A DNA stretch of 64,000 nucleotides from Pseudomonas sp. DC1.2 (GCF_034351645.1 NZ_CP133782.1:2051001-2115000), one strand, 5' to 3'; shown: positions 39,827-49,453, counted from the first letter of the stretch. A program made the numbers and translations. Notes: a model not told the origin generated them from the letters alone.

Positions 39827-40576
39827 ATGGAATACCTCTTAGAACTCGCTGCAAGCCCTACCGCCTGGGTCGCCCTGGCCACCCTGATCGTCATGGAAGT
39901 CGTGCTCGGCATCGATAACCTGATCTTCATTTCGATCCTGACCAACAAATTGCCGGCGCAACACCGTGAGAAGGCTCGGCGCATCGGCATCGGCATGGCG
40001 TTGATCTTGCGGCTTGCGTTGCTGAGTACGATCGCGTTTATCGTCCAGTTGACTGAGCCGGTGATCGACATACTGGGCCAGACGTTCTCATGGAAAGACA
40101 TCATCCTGATCGCTGGTGGCCTGTTCCTGTTGTGGAAGGCGACCACCGAGATCCACCACAGCATGGACCCGGCTTTGGATGATCCGAAGTCTGCTGCGTC
40201 CGGCGTGACTTTAGGTTTTGCCGCCGCGATCGGTCAGATCCTGTTGTTGGACATGGTCTTCTCCATCGACAGCATTATTACCGCTGTTGGCATGACCGAG
40301 CATTTGCCGATCATGATTATCGCCGTGGTGGTCTCGGTTCTGGTGATGTTGCTGGCCGCTGAGCCTTTGGCCAGGTTCATCAACGACAATCCGACGGTGG
40401 TGATGCTGGCGTTGGGCTTCTTGATCATGATTGGCATGACGCTGATCGCCGAGGGTTTTGGCGCCCATGTGCCCAAAGGCTATGTTTACGCGGCGATGGC
40501 GTTCTCGGCGACGATTGAGGTGTTAAACATCATGTCGCGTCGGGCAAAGCAAAAGCGTGTGAGCGCTGAAGCTTAA
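39827..40576 (+). CDS. TerC/YgdQ-family integral membrane protein
   Basis: The 249-residue protein has about 7 membrane helices and the TerC-family signature [22 protein letters not shown] with acidic residues inside helices (second copy [18 protein letters not shown]). This family is implicated in metal (e.g. Mn2+) export or metal insertion at the membrane; the acidic intramembrane residues are consistent with that. No CBS domains follow, unlike the longer YoaE/YegH types. It follows the small lipoprotein and ends at a bidirectional terminator. Confidence 0.88.
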   Translation: MEYLLELAASPTAWVALATLIVMEVVLGIDNLIFISILTNKLPAQHREKARRIGIGMALILRLALLSTIAFIVQLTEPVIDILGQTFSWKDIILIAGGLFLLWKATTEIHHSMDPALDDPKSAASGVTLGFAAAIGQILLLDMVFSIDSIITAVGMTEHLPIMIIAVVVSVLVMLLAAEPLARFINDNPTVVMLALGFLIMIGMTLIAEGFGAHVPKGYVYAAMAFSATIEVLNIMSRRAKQKRVSAEA

Positions 40577-40590
40577 CGGGCGAGAAAACG

Positions 40591-40631
40591 AAAAGGCCGC
40601 CAGTACACTCAAGAGTCCTGGCGGCCTTTTT
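40591..40631. terminator. Bidirectional terminator
   Basis: AAGGCCGCCAG (40593-40603) pairs with CTGGCGGCCTT (40618-40628), with an A-run before and T-run after. It separates the plus-strand TerC-type gene from the minus-strand small gene at 40650-40820. Confidence 0.85.
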
Positions 40632-40649
40632 TTGGAAGTATTCAGTCCC

Positions 40650-40820
40650 TTAATGTGCAGTCGCGCGGTGGGCGGCTGGGGTGTCGGTTTGCGACGCAGG
40701 CATCGATTGCGCAGGCGAATGATAGTGCCGACGGCTAATACGCAGTACGCCCCACAACATGGCAGCGGCAACAGTCAGCCAGCCGCAAATCAATAATACG
40801 ATGGTCATTGTCAGGCTCAT
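40650..40820 (-). CDS. Small single-pass membrane protein (56 aa)
   Basis: This ORF is below common length cut-offs. It reads MSLTMTIVLLICGWLTVAAA at the N-terminus, one hydrophobic helix of about 20 residues, followed by a basic stretch (VLRISRRHY) and a polar Ala/Thr-rich tail ending RATAH. AGGAGG lies at ideal spacing before the ATG, and the gene ends just before a bidirectional terminator, giving it a complete gene layout. Topology predicts N-out or N-in single pass with a positively charged cytoplasmic tail. Function unknown. Confidence 0.75.
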   Translation of the reverse strand: MSLTMTIVLLICGWLTVAAAMLWGVLRISRRHYHSPAQSMPASQTDTPAAHRATAH

Positions 40821-41055
40821 CAGTGCCTCCTCTTTGCCCTGCTGCGGGCATGCATACTCTGTCAGTGGCTCTTTTCAACTGACAGTCTAGTCGCTGCTGT
40901 GTTTCAGGCTATTGACCAAAGGTCGCCTGCCACCAACCCGTTCGCTCTATCGAATGCAAACAACTGCCTTGAGAGGCTATACCGTTACGGCGCAGCATCC
41001 TATGATCGAGGCTCAAGCCGGGAGCGCGAATGCCTGGCGTTTGAACAAGAGAGTG

Positions 41056-41730
41056 ATGATGGTGCGGGTATTGTCTCGAATTCGGGCTGCACTTTTGGCA
41101 GCGGGTTGTGTCGTGGTTCTGGTGGGGTGCGCGGGCAGTGTGGCACCTGAAATCAAGCGTTTGCCGGAGCGTGTCGAACTCAGTGGTACGTTCTATAGGG
41201 GGGATACCCATCAAAGCGGGCCGCAGGTGCTGGCCAGCATGCTGTCGCAGCAAGGCATCTTGATCACGCCGGGGTTGCTCGATAAACCTCTTCGTTTGCC
41301 GGATGCCGAAGACCAGTTGCAGCAGAACATGCAGAGCCTGGCCAGGGAGTACGGCATGCTCGTCTATCCACTGGACAGCAACTTGCCTGCGCTGTTGACA
41401 CAAGTGGCGGCCGGCTATCAAGTGATGGTGCGCTATACCGAAGGTTCTGCATTCTGGGGAGGGCCGCGGTACGCCATTCTTGCCGGGTACAATCGGCAAA
41501 AGCAGACGGTGCTGTTGCGCGCGGGGATGAATCGACGACTGTTGATGGGGTTCGGTAAATTTGAATCGTCGTTCAAGGACGCCGGCGGTTGGGCGGTACT
41601 GATTCAGAAGCCAAACCAGATTCCGGCCCAGGTTGATCGCCAGCGCTGGCTAAAGGCTGCCAGTGATCTGGCTCAAGCAGGTCAGGAACAGGCGGCTGCG
41701 CGTGCGACCAAGGCATTGAACACGCCGTAA
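41056..41730 (+). CDS. Lipoprotein with degenerate C39 peptidase-like domain
   Basis: The 224-residue protein carries a lipoprotein signal (RAALLAAGCVVVLVGC, Cys at about 24) and a domain resembling the C39 bacteriocin-processing peptidase fold: QSGPQVLASMLSQQG aligns with the (D/Q)CGP-LA block and PRYAILAGYN with the H-(F/Y)-VV-x-G block. The catalytic Cys is Ser and the His is replaced, so protease activity is doubtful. The C-terminal 30 residues are Ala/Gln-rich helix. The start is uncertain: adjacent ATGs at 41056 and 41059 follow AAGAGAG, while the open frame extends to 40912. Confidence 0.7.
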   Translation: MMVRVLSRIRAALLAAGCVVVLVGCAGSVAPEIKRLPERVELSGTFYRGDTHQSGPQVLASMLSQQGILITPGLLDKPLRLPDAEDQLQQNMQSLAREYGMLVYPLDSNLPALLTQVAAGYQVMVRYTEGSAFWGGPRYAILAGYNRQKQTVLLRAGMNRRLLMGFGKFESSFKDAGGWAVLIQKPNQIPAQVDRQRWLKAASDLAQAGQEQAAARATKALNTP

Positions 41731-41791
41731 GGCGTTGTTCGCCAGTTGCCTGGCAGCTATGTACGTTGTCGATCTCTGAGTTTAAGCAGGC

Positions 41792-41816
41792 AAAAAAGCC
41801 CCGAATCATCGGGGCT
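41792..41816 (-). terminator. Terminator of pbpG
   Basis: AGCCCCGA (41797-41804) pairs with TCGGGGCT (41809-41816); the A-run at 41792-41797 gives a U-tract on the minus strand. Confidence 0.8.
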
Positions 41817-41836
41817 CTCCATGGCAATGCTTCGTA

Positions 41837-42775
41837 CTATTTGGACGCTTCTACTACACCGCTTTGGCGATTCTTTAGGTTCTTCTCGGCTTTGTATTGC
41901 AGGGCCACCGAGGGCACGCTGTTACTCTTGCCGGTTTCGACCCAGCTACGGATCCGGCTGGCGTCCGCGAAGTGGGTATATTTGCCAAACGCATCGAGTA
42001 TGACCAGCGCCACTGGGCGATTGCCCATGGTGGTCACCAATACCAGGCAGTGACCGGCCTGATTGGTGAAGCCGGTCTTGGTTATTTTGATGTCCCAGTT
42101 AGGCTTGTTGACCAAGTGATCAGTGTTGCGAAAGCCCAGCGTGTAATTGGGTTTACGGAACGACACAGTCGCTTCTTTGGTGGTGGTCAGTTGAGTCAGC
42201 AGCGGATATTTGCGCGCTGCTACCAGCAGCTTGCTCAGATCGCGAGCGGTAGACACGTTATGTTCGGAGAGCCCTGTGGGTTCGACATAGTGCGTACTGG
42301 TCATGCCCAGTGCTTTAGCCTTGGCGTTCATCGCAGCAATAAATGCGACATAGCCGCCAGGGTAATGGTGGGCCAGACTCGCCGCCGCACGGTTTTCTGA
42401 AGACATCAGAGCAATCAGCAGCATTTCTTTGCGTGGTAATTCGCTCTTGAGTTTTACCCTGGAGAACACACCTTTCATTTCAGGGGTGTTGCTGATATCG
42501 ACGGAAATGTATTCATCCATATTCTGTCGCGCCTCGACCACCACCAGGCCCGTCATCAGCTTGCTGACGGAGGCGATCGGCACAACCACGTCCGGGTTGC
42601 TGGCATAAATCACTTTGTTGGTCTGCAGATCCAGTAGCAAGGCGCTGCCGGAAGCAATCTTCAGCTGTGAGGTGTCTCGTGGCGCCGCAGTGGTTTCAGC
42701 GGCGTTGATCGTTGGCGTGATGAAAGTCCCTGAAAATGCAAAAAATAGACTAAGGATGGAAAGGCGGATTTTCAC
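41837..42775 (-). CDS. pbpG: D-alanyl-D-alanine endopeptidase (PBP7 type)
   Basis: PbpG is a periplasmic low-molecular-weight penicillin-binding protein that cleaves cross-links in peptidoglycan. The 312-residue protein has a signal peptide ([19 protein letters not shown]) and the S11 family triad: SxxK in [10 protein letters not shown], SxN as SEN in [10 protein letters not shown], and KTG in [11 protein letters not shown]. The length fits PBP7/8. It is transcribed towards its own terminator. The prophage remnant begins immediately upstream of its promoter region. Confidence 0.94.
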   Translation of the reverse strand: MKIRLSILSLFFAFSGTFITPTINAAETTAAPRDTSQLKIASGSALLLDLQTNKVIYASNPDVVVPIASVSKLMTGLVVVEARQNMDEYISVDISNTPEMKGVFSRVKLKSELPRKEMLLIALMSSENRAAASLAHHYPGGYVAFIAAMNAKAKALGMTSTHYVEPTGLSEHNVSTARDLSKLLVAARKYPLLTQLTTTKEATVSFRKPNYTLGFRNTDHLVNKPNWDIKITKTGFTNQAGHCLVLVTTMGNRPVALVILDAFGKYTHFADASRIRSWVETGKSNSVPSVALQYKAEKNLKNRQSGVVEASK

Positions 42776-42850
42776 GCGGGCGAACTCATAAGGATGGATA
42801 TGCCGTTTTGTAACGGGCTATTTCTTAAAAACGAAGCATTTTAGGAGTAT

Positions 42851-42909
42851 GTGCTACGAAAACGATAGGCGCCTGTAAACAAAGGCTTAAAAGTGAAAGA
42901 TATTTAATG
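42851..42909. repeat. Degenerate direct repeat, left copy (possible att relic)
   Basis: Aligns without gaps to 43830-43888: 45 of 59 positions match, including GTGCTACGAAA, TAGGCGCCTG and ATATTTAATG. The left copy contains the stop codon of the integrase fragment. Confidence 0.55.
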
Positions 42910-43515
42910 TTGTACCAATTTTGTACCAATCCAGCTTTCCAGCTTCCCGACTTCTGACCAGTCGGTGGTGGAGCTCAGCCACCGAGCGTAAGTGGACAAT
43001 AGCACCTGGACACTATGCCCAAGCTGCCCAGCGATGAATGCGGGATTCATCCCGGCCATGAGGCACATCGTAGCGCAGGTGTGACGGCAGTTGTATTGGC
43101 TTCGCGGCTCCATTTTCAAAACCTCCAAGGCTTTGGCGAAGTGCCCGCCGGGTGTTGACGACGAAAGCATAAACTCTGATCCGCCCGATGGCGGAAACAC
43201 ATAGGGCGCCTCCTTGCGTTTGCGATGGTGCTGCGTCAGTCGGGCATCAGCAATCTTTCTCGCTTCAGTCAGCGTATGCATCGCTCGGCTGTTGAGCATG
43301 ACCTTGCGGGCATATTTGGTCTTCGTCCGCTCCTCGACAACCCCATCTACGACGATCCGGCAGACATGCGCTACGCGCTTCTCCAGATCGATCTCATCGC
43401 GTTTCCCATTCTTGTCAGGCTTGCTCCAGGCTATTACATCTTTAAATCGGCTGGCTGTGATACGGCCAGACCGGTCGGCATGCCACTTGTCAGTGCCCTG
43501 AAGTTCCGTTCTCAC
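42904..43515 (-). pseudogene. Chimeric prophage relic: YqaJ-like N-terminus fused to integrase C-terminus
   Basis: The open frame of 203 codons starts at GTG 43515. Residues 1 to about 40 (RTELQGTDKWHADRSGRIT, ASRFKDVIAW) resemble the start of YqaJ-type phage exonucleases. From about residue 44 on (DLEKRVAHVCRIVVDG...) it is the catalytic half of a tyrosine recombinase, with TKTKYARKVMLNSR, YNCRHTCAT (Arg of H-x-x-R) and LGHSVQVLLSTYARW (the Tyr nucleophile). The first catalytic Arg and the DNA-binding N-terminus are missing. An in-frame deletion between two phage genes best explains this; an active integrase is unlikely. Confidence 0.8.
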
Positions 43516-43786
43516 TATGCCGCTTCCTCGGCCTGATTCAGGTCGTCGCTGGTGCCGTTCATATCGGTGAAGTCGGCATCAACTGTCGCTGCCATGTTCT
43601 TGAGCGCTTCATGGCATTCAAGGCCGACGGCTGCGCGCTGCCTCGGCTGCGGCGTAGGCTTCGATGTCCTGCTGCTTCGCGACAGCCAAAAGGTCGGCGA
43701 ATACTCCGTCGATTTCTGGCGATGGGGATTTCGGGCCGAACGACACACCGGCAGGCGCGAGCAGTTTCGAGGTCCACGTCGAAGCC
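43515..43786 (-). pseudogene. Frameshifted phage gene fragment
   Basis: Two minus-strand frames read as one protein broken by a frameshift near 43640-43650: SFGPKSPSPEIDGVFADLLA then QQDIEAYAAAEAA in the first, and VGLECHEALKNMAATVDADF then TDMNGTSDDLNQAEEAA in the second. The fragment lacks its N-terminus. Its stop codon overlaps the GTG start of the next fragment in TAGTG, a coupled phage-operon junction. Confidence 0.65.
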
Positions 43787-43829
43787 CAGGGCTACAACCT
43801 CAACAATGTCGTCAACCGATGGGGCGGTT

Positions 43830-43888
43830 GTGCTACGAAAGCGCTAGGCGCCTGCTGTACAGGGGGTAAATATGAAAAATATTTAATG
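43830..43888. repeat. Degenerate direct repeat, right copy (possible att relic)
   Basis: Partner of 42851-42909, 979 bp away in the same orientation. The pair brackets the phage gene fragments. Between this repeat and the folD terminator (43889-44003) I see no gene. Confidence 0.55.
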
Positions 43889-44003
43889 CCTCGCCGGTTT
43901 TTTTCGCCTGCTTTTTGCAGTGTCCTTGCTATTGCCGGGTGGGTACTTTTGCGAATCTCAGGGTGGTCCTTTGAGACCAGGCCAATCGACTGGGACTGAT
44001 AAC

Positions 44004-44032
44004 AAAGAACCCCGCCAATGGCGGGGTTCTTT
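44004..44032. terminator. Bidirectional terminator after folD
   Basis: GAACCCCGCC (44007-44016) and GGCGGGGTTC (44020-44029) form a 10-bp stem flanked by AAA and TTT. It ends the minus-strand folD. Confidence 0.85.
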
Positions 44033-44054
44033 GTGTGCGACGTAGCCGGTGGCT

Positions 44055-44909
44055 TCAGTCGTGCAGCGTCTCGGCTGCGTAAAGCGTATTTTCCAGCAGG
44101 CATGCGCGAGTCATCGGGCCAACGCCGCCCGGCACTGGCGTGATCCAGCCAGCGCGGGGTAGGGCGGTTTCATACACGACGTCGCCGACCAGTTTGCCGT
44201 CTTCCTGGCGATTTATGCCAACGTCGATCACGATCGCGCCTTCCTTGATCCACTCGCCTTTGACCAGGCCAGGCTTTCCAGCGGCCACCACCACCAGGTC
44301 GGCGCGGCCGACGTGGCCTGCTAGATCCTTGGTGAAGCGATGGGTGACTGTCACGGTGCAACCGGCCAGCAGCAATTCCATTGCCATCGGTCGACCAACA
44401 ATGTTGGAGGCACCGACGATCACGGCATCCATCCCGTACAAGTCAACCCCGGTGCTTTCCAGCAGGGTCATGATGCCTTTAGGCGTGCATGGCCGCAGCA
44501 GGGGAATACGCTGTGCCAGACGACCGACATTATAAGGATGGAAACCGTCGACATCCTTGTCCGGACGAATGCGTTCCAGCAATTTGGACGCGTCCAGATG
44601 TTCAGGTAAAGGAAGCTGAAGCAGAACACCGTCAATTGCCGGGTCGTCGTTCAGGCGATCAATCAGATCGGCCAGTGCTTGCTGCGTGGTTTCAGAAGGC
44701 AGGTCATAAGCTTGGGAAAGGAAGCCGACCTCTTCACAGTCTTTACGCTTGTGCGAGACATAAACCTGAGAGGCAGGATCGCTGCCGACCAGGATCACCG
44801 CAAGGCCGGGCGTGCGCAGCCCTTGCTGGCGACGCTCGGTGACTCGTTTGGCGATCTGCTGGCGCAGGCCGGCGGCGATCGATTTGCCGTCGATTAGTTG
44901 TGCAGTCAT
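44055..44909 (-). CDS. folD: Methylenetetrahydrofolate dehydrogenase/cyclohydrolase
   Basis: FolD interconverts methylene-, methenyl- and formyl-tetrahydrofolate. The 284-residue protein has [24 protein letters not shown] with the catalytic Lys, the QLPLPEH block, [16 protein letters not shown] and the NADP motif [17 protein letters not shown]. The C-terminal [18 protein letters not shown] is the family signature. All key regions are present and the length is standard. It is transcribed away from the tRNA cluster. Confidence 0.96.
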   Translation of the reverse strand: MTAQLIDGKSIAAGLRQQIAKRVTERRQQGLRTPGLAVILVGSDPASQVYVSHKRKDCEEVGFLSQAYDLPSETTQQALADLIDRLNDDPAIDGVLLQLPLPEHLDASKLLERIRPDKDVDGFHPYNVGRLAQRIPLLRPCTPKGIMTLLESTGVDLYGMDAVIVGASNIVGRPMAMELLLAGCTVTVTHRFTKDLAGHVGRADLVVVAAGKPGLVKGEWIKEGAIVIDVGINRQEDGKLVGDVVYETALPRAGWITPVPGGVGPMTRACLLENTLYAAETLHD

Positions 44910-45021
44910 TGCGCGTGATTAACCATCGAGAGGGGAAAAAAAGAGAACGCATTCTCGCATGTCAGGAGGTGAGGGCAAAGGCGCTTGGTCTGCAAATTCC
45001 TCTAACCCCTTTAATTAAATG

Positions 45022-45067
45022 AATTTTTTTTAAAAAAGAGTTGACGACCTTCAGGCTCACCTATAAC
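45022..45067 (+). promoter_or_regulatory. Probable promoter of the tRNA cluster with UP-like element
   Basis: An A/T-only stretch (45022-45036) precedes TTGACG (45041-45046) and TATAAC (45062-45067). The 15-bp spacer is short, so spacing is the weak point. A GC-rich discriminator follows, as in stable-RNA promoters. Confidence 0.45.
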
Positions 45068-45188
45068 ATTCGTCGCACTTGTCGGGCACAGCCTAGCACT
45101 GGTTAAGAAGGTCGAGCGGAGTTGATGTTTGATTCGGCGAGACTGAAAGCACTTAGTTTGTAATCGTCCAAGAATACAGATTAACAAG

Positions 45189-45265
45189 GCGCCCGTAGCT
45201 CAGCTGGATAGAGCATCCGCCTTCTAAGCGGATGGTCGCAGGTTCGAGTCCTGCCGGGTGCGCCA
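45189..45265 (+). tRNA. tRNA-Arg(TCT)
   Basis: 77 nt with encoded CCA. Acceptor GCGCCCG/CGGGTGC (one G-T), D-arm AGCTCAGCTGGATAGAGC, anticodon loop CTTCTAA with TCT, and T-arm GGTTCGAGTCC. Confidence 0.96.
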
Positions 45266-45304
45266 TTAGGCAGCTTTGGCACAAGTAACGCAACATGGCA
45301 ATAT

Positions 45305-45381
45305 GGTGGGCGTAGCTCAGTTGGTAGAGCACGGGATTGTGACTCCCGTTGTCGAGGGTTCGATCCCCTTCGTCCACCCCA
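45305..45381 (+). tRNA. tRNA-His(GTG)
   Basis: 77 nt including the extra 5' G(-1) at 45305 opposite C73, the hallmark of tRNA-His. Acceptor GTGGGCG/CGTCCAC, anticodon loop TTGTGAC, encoded CCA. Confidence 0.96.
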
Positions 45382-45388
45382 TATTTAG

Positions 45389-45420
45389 AAAGGCGCCAGA
45401 TTACTTATCTGGCGCCTTTG
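45389..45420 (+). terminator. Hairpin terminator between tRNA-His and tRNA-Leu
   Basis: AAAGGCGCCAGAT (45389-45401) and ATCTGGCGCCTTT (45407-45419) pair over 13 bp. The T-run is short, so it may be a partial terminator or processing signal inside the cluster. Confidence 0.6.
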
Positions 45421-45435
45421 CTTTAAAAGCTTGAT

Positions 45436-45520
45436 GCGGATGTGGTGGAATTGGTAGACACACTGGATTTAGGTTCCAGCGCCGCAAGGTGTGAGAGTTC
45501 GAGTCTCTCCGTCCGCACCA
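45436..45520 (+). tRNA. tRNA-Leu(TAG)
   Basis: 85 nt with the long variable arm of tRNA-Leu (GCCGCAAGGT region), acceptor GCGGATG/CGTCCGC, anticodon TAG in GGATTTAGGTTCC, encoded CCA. Confidence 0.96.
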
Positions 45521-45943
45521 TTACAAACAGCTATTTAATAGCAGAAAACGGCGCAGCACCTGCAAAGGGCTGCGCCGTTTTTGTTTTAGAAGTCTGGATT
45601 TTTTAAATCAGTCGCCGGTTTTGGGCTGGAAGGGCGGGTCGCTTCGTCGTATTTGTGTTTCTTGATGATGCTCGACTCGCCCGTCGATCCCTTTTCGGGG
45701 TTGGCTGTCAGGGATCGATTGCCGCTCTCTTCTTATATAGAAGCGTCAGTGCAGAGCCCTGGCTTGATTGTCTGTATTTGCTAACAGGGCGTGGCTCAAC
45801 CGTTTGTCCCCGCCTAAAAATTGCCTGCTGCTTTTTTACCCGTTTTCAGTAGGGTGACTTCTTGAGTTTGACCCACTAGAATGCATGCCCTTGATTCTGG
45901 GGTCGGAAACGGCCGGCTAACGTCTGTGCAACGAGGAATATCC
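45521..45943. other. 423-bp region between tRNA-Leu and tig
   Basis: No convincing gene. It holds the tRNA terminator (45545-45588) and a possible tig promoter, GTGACT at 45854-45859 and TAGAAT at 45877-45882 with a 17-bp spacer. Confidence 0.5.
45545..45588 (+). terminator. Terminator of the tRNA cluster
   Basis: AACGGCGCAGC (45547-45557) pairs with GCTGCGCCGTT (45569-45579), followed by a T-rich run. Confidence 0.85.
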
Positions 45944-47254
45944 ATGCAAGTTTCTGTTGAAAATACTTCTGCTCTTGAGCGCCGCATGAGCATCACCGTG
46001 CCGGCTGAGCGCATCGAGACTCAGGTCAACAAGCGTCTGCAGCAGACTGCCCAAAAGGCCAAGATTGCTGGCTTCCGTCCAGGCAAAGTGCCAATGAGTG
46101 AAATCAAGCGCCGTTTCGGTGCTGATGCGCGCCAGGAAGCTGTAGGCGATGTGATCCAGTCCTCCTTCTACGAAGCTGTCGTTGAGCAGAAGCTGAACCC
46201 GGCCGGCGCTCCTTCTATTGAGCCTAAGTCGATCGAAGCTGGCAAAGATCTGGAATACGTCGCAGTTTTCGAAGTGTTTCCTGAGTTCACGGTTGCTGGT
46301 TTCGAAGGTATCACCGTCGAGCGCCTGAGCGCTGACGTGGCCGATGCTGATTTGGACAAAATGCTGGAAGTTCTGCGCAAGCAGAACACCCGTTTCGAAG
46401 TGGCTGAGCGCGCCGCTCAGAACGAAGACCAATTGAACATTGATTTCGTCGGCAAGGTTGACGGTGAAGTGTTCGCGGGTGGTTCTGCCAAAGGCACTCA
46501 GCTGGTTCTGGGTTCCGGTCGCATGATCCCTGGTTTTGAAGACGGTTTGGTGGGCGCTAAGGCGGGTGAGGAGCGCGTTCTGAACCTGACTTTCCCAGAG
46601 GACTATCAGAACCTGGACCTGGCTGGCAAAACCGTGGAGTTTACCGTCACTGTAAACACTGTTTCTGAGCCAAAGCTGCCGGAACTGACCGAAGAGTTCT
46701 TCGCTCAATTCGGCATCAAGGAAACGGGTCTGGAAGGCTTCCGCACCGAAGTTCGTAAGAACATGGAGCGCGAGCTGCGTCAGGCGATTAAGTCCAAGGT
46801 CAAGAACCAGGTTATGGACGGTCTGCTGACCACCAACCCGATCGAGGTGCCAAAGGCGCTGTTGTCCAACGAAGTTGATCGTCTGCGTGTGCAGGCGGTT
46901 CAACAGTTCGGCGGCAACATTAAGCCTGATCAGCTGCCGGCCGAGCTGTTCGAAGAACAAGCCAAGCGCCGCGTCGTGTTGGGTTTGATCGTGGCAGAAG
47001 TGGTCAAGCAGTTCGACCTCAAGCCCGATGACGCCCGTGTTCGCGAAATGATTCAGGAAATGGCTTCTGCCTACCAAGAACCTGAGCAGGTTGTGTCCTG
47101 GTACTACAAGAACGACCAGCAGCTGAACGAAGTGCGTTCGGTTGTGCTGGAAGAGCAAGTTGTGGATACTGTTCTGCAGAAGGCTAGCGTGACCGACAAA
47201 TCGGTCTCTTACGAAGAAGCAGTGAAACCGGTCGAAGCTCCACAAGCCGACTGA
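45944..47254 (+). CDS. tig: Trigger factor, ribosome-associated chaperone
   Basis: Trigger factor binds the ribosome exit and shields nascent chains, with a PPIase domain. The 436-residue protein opens [20 protein letters not shown] and has the ribosome-docking loop GFRPGKVP (about residues 44-51), a central FKBP-type PPIase domain ([22 protein letters not shown]) and a helical C-terminal domain. ATG 45944 has GAGGA upstream. It heads the tig-clpP-clpX-lon-hupB-ppiD series. A hairpin without T-run (47281-47308) separates it from clpP. Confidence 0.96.
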   Translation: MQVSVENTSALERRMSITVPAERIETQVNKRLQQTAQKAKIAGFRPGKVPMSEIKRRFGADARQEAVGDVIQSSFYEAVVEQKLNPAGAPSIEPKSIEAGKDLEYVAVFEVFPEFTVAGFEGITVERLSADVADADLDKMLEVLRKQNTRFEVAERAAQNEDQLNIDFVGKVDGEVFAGGSAKGTQLVLGSGRMIPGFEDGLVGAKAGEERVLNLTFPEDYQNLDLAGKTVEFTVTVNTVSEPKLPELTEEFFAQFGIKETGLEGFRTEVRKNMERELRQAIKSKVKNQVMDGLLTTNPIEVPKALLSNEVDRLRVQAVQQFGGNIKPDQLPAELFEEQAKRRVVLGLIVAEVVKQFDLKPDDARVREMIQEMASAYQEPEQVVSWYYKNDQQLNEVRSVVLEEQVVDTVLQKASVTDKSVSYEEAVKPVEAPQAD

Positions 47255-47280
47255 CTGTTTTTGCGGTAAGAAGTACACAC

Positions 47281-47308
47281 CATAAGCCAGCCTTCGTGCT
47301 GGCTTATG
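47281..47308 (+). other. Hairpin between tig and clpP
   Basis: CATAAGCCAGC and GCTGGCTTATG form an 11-bp stem with a 6-nt loop but no T-run. It may modulate read-through or mRNA stability rather than terminate. Confidence 0.5.
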
Positions 47309-47347
47309 CGTATTCAAGACATAACTATTTGGGAGTGACTGCAGAGC

Positions 47348-47983
47348 ATGTTCCGTAATTCGTATATTCAGCAGAACTCTGATATCCAGGCCGCAGGCGG
47401 CTTGGTCCCGATGGTTGTCGAGCAGTCCGCTCGTGGCGAGCGCGCCTACGATATCTATTCGCGTCTTCTCAAGGAGCGAGTGATCTTTCTGGTTGGCCCG
47501 GTAGAGGACTACATGGCCAACCTGATCTGTGCGCAACTGCTGTTCCTTGAAGCGGAAAACCCGGACAAGGACATCCATCTGTATATCAACTCCCCGGGCG
47601 GTTCGGTGACAGCGGGTATGTCGATTTACGACACCATGCAGTTCATCAAGCCAAACGTGTCGACCACCTGTATCGGTCAAGCGTGCAGCATGGGCGCGTT
47701 CCTGTTGACCGCAGGTGCTCCTGGCAAGCGTTTCTGCCTGCCGAACTCGCGTGTAATGATTCACCAGCCATTGGGCGGTTTCCAGGGCCAGGCGTCGGAT
47801 ATCGAAATCCATGCCAAGGAAATCCTCTTCATTCGTGAGCGTCTTAACACGCTGATGGCCAAGCATAGCGGGCACACTCTTGAAGAAATCGAGCGCGACA
47901 CAAACCGCGATAATTTCATGAGCGCAGAAGCCGCGCGTGATTACGGGTTGATCGATGAAGTGATCAGCCAGCGCCCCGCTTAA
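47348..47983 (+). CDS. clpP: ATP-dependent Clp protease proteolytic subunit
   Basis: ClpP is the serine peptidase barrel that works with ClpX or ClpA. The 211-residue protein has the catalytic Ser114 in [11 protein letters not shown] and His139 in [10 protein letters not shown]; the Asp lies in the [11 protein letters not shown] region. A short N-terminal propeptide before about residue 13 is typical. It is followed 112 bp later by clpX, with which it functions. Confidence 0.96.
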   Translation: MFRNSYIQQNSDIQAAGGLVPMVVEQSARGERAYDIYSRLLKERVIFLVGPVEDYMANLICAQLLFLEAENPDKDIHLYINSPGGSVTAGMSIYDTMQFIKPNVSTTCIGQACSMGAFLLTAGAPGKRFCLPNSRVMIHQPLGGFQGQASDIEIHAKEILFIRERLNTLMAKHSGHTLEEIERDTNRDNFMSAEAARDYGLIDEVISQRPA

Positions 47984-48027
47984 AATAAGCAGCTCAAAAT
48001 AGGCTAGGTCGGCTGCTCCGATCACCA

Positions 48028-48047
48028 GCGGGCTTGAAAAAGCCCGC
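48028..48047 (+). other. Hairpin between clpP and clpX
   Basis: GCGGGCTT and AAGCCCGC pair around GAAA, a stable tetraloop. No T-run follows, so it is more likely an mRNA processing or stability element than a terminator. Confidence 0.45.
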
Positions 48048-48095
48048 AATAGCCTTCATCTTGTGTTGCAAGCCTATCGGATTTGGATCGAACGA

Positions 48096-49379
48096 ATGAC
48101 TGACACCCGCAACGGCGAGGACAACGGCAAGCTGCTCTATTGCTCCTTCTGTGGCAAAAGCCAGCATGAAGTGCGTAAGTTGATTGCCGGCCCCTCGGTC
48201 TTTATTTGCGACGAGTGCGTCGACCTGTGCAACGACATCATCCGTGAGGAGGTGCAGGAAGCCCAGGCCGAGAGCAGCGCGCATAAATTGCCTTCGCCTA
48301 AAGAAATCAGCGGCATCCTTGATCAGTATGTAATTGGTCAGGAGCGTGCAAAAAAGGTTTTGGCCGTAGCGGTGTACAACCACTACAAACGCCTGAATCA
48401 GCGTGATAAAAAGAATGACGACGTCGAGCTCGGCAAAAGCAACATATTGCTGATCGGCCCGACAGGCTCGGGTAAAACCCTGCTTGCCGAAACACTGGCT
48501 CGCTTGCTGAACGTTCCGTTCACCATTGCTGATGCAACCACCCTTACTGAGGCGGGTTACGTCGGTGAAGATGTCGAGAACATCATTCAGAAGCTGCTGC
48601 AGAAGTGCGATTACGACGTGGAAAAAGCCCAGATGGGCATTGTCTACATCGATGAGATCGATAAAATCTCGCGCAAATCTGACAACCCGTCCATCACTCG
48701 TGACGTTTCAGGTGAAGGCGTGCAGCAGGCTTTGCTCAAGTTGATCGAAGGCACGGTCGCTTCCGTTCCGCCACAAGGTGGTCGCAAGCATCCGCAGCAG
48801 GAATTCCTGCAGGTCGACACCCGTAATATTCTGTTCATCTGCGGGGGTGCGTTCTCCGGTCTGGAAAAGGTTATTCAAAACCGTTCCACCAAGGGCGGCA
48901 TCGGCTTCAATGCAGAAGTGCGCAGCAAGGAAGAAGGCAAGAAGGTCGGTGAGTCCCTGCGTGAAGTCGAGCCTGACGATTTGGTCAAGTTCGGTCTGAT
49001 CCCGGAGTTCGTCGGTCGGCTGCCAGTACTTGCGACGCTGGATGAGCTTGATGAGGCTGCGTTGATGCAGATTCTCACTGAGCCTAAGAATGCTCTGACT
49101 AAGCAGTACGCCAAGCTTTTCGAGATGGAAGGTGTAGACCTTGAATTCCGGGCCGACGCCCTGAAATCGGTCGCTAAACGTGCCCTGGAACGAAAAACAG
49201 GTGCCCGTGGACTGCGCTCGATTCTTGAGGGTGTACTGCTCGACACGATGTATGAAATCCCCTCTCAGTCCGAGGTGAGTAAAGTCGTGATCGATGAAAG
49301 CGTTATCGAAGGCAAGTCCAAGCCACTGTATATCTACGAAAACAGTGAGCCGGCTGCCAAGGCTGCGCCAGACGCTTAA
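48096..49379 (+). CDS. clpX: ClpX unfoldase, ATP-binding subunit of ClpXP
   Basis: ClpX recognises and unfolds substrates for ClpP. The 427-residue protein has an N-terminal zinc-binding domain (CSFCGKSQ...CDECVDLC), Walker [16 protein letters not shown], the Walker B segment [11 protein letters not shown], and the AAA+ sensor/IGF region. Length and layout are standard. ATG 48096 matches the conserved start [19 protein letters not shown]; a longer in-frame start at 48063 exists. It ends at an intrinsic terminator before lon. Confidence 0.96.
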   Translation: MTDTRNGEDNGKLLYCSFCGKSQHEVRKLIAGPSVFICDECVDLCNDIIREEVQEAQAESSAHKLPSPKEISGILDQYVIGQERAKKVLAVAVYNHYKRLNQRDKKNDDVELGKSNILLIGPTGSGKTLLAETLARLLNVPFTIADATTLTEAGYVGEDVENIIQKLLQKCDYDVEKAQMGIVYIDEIDKISRKSDNPSITRDVSGEGVQQALLKLIEGTVASVPPQGGRKHPQQEFLQVDTRNILFICGGAFSGLEKVIQNRSTKGGIGFNAEVRSKEEGKKVGESLREVEPDDLVKFGLIPEFVGRLPVLATLDELDEAALMQILTEPKNALTKQYAKLFEMEGVDLEFRADALKSVAKRALERKTGARGLRSILEGVLLDTMYEIPSQSEVSKVVIDESVIEGKSKPLYIYENSEPAAKAAPDA

Positions 49380-49401
49380 GCGTCACGCTGCTGGAATAAA
49401 G

Positions 49402-49430
49402 AAGGGGCCTTCGGGCCCCTTTTCTTTTTG
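49402..49430 (+). terminator. Terminator after clpX
   Basis: AGGGGCC-TTCG-GGCCCCT stem-loop (49403-49420) followed by TTTCTTTTT. Confidence 0.85.
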
Positions 49431-49453
49431 CGCGGTTTAACACCTTCTTTAAG

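Noticed and set aside
45917..48049. 710-codon antisense open frame over tig and clpP
   Set aside because: Runs across two well-supported genes on the other strand, has low-complexity shadow composition and no start signal.
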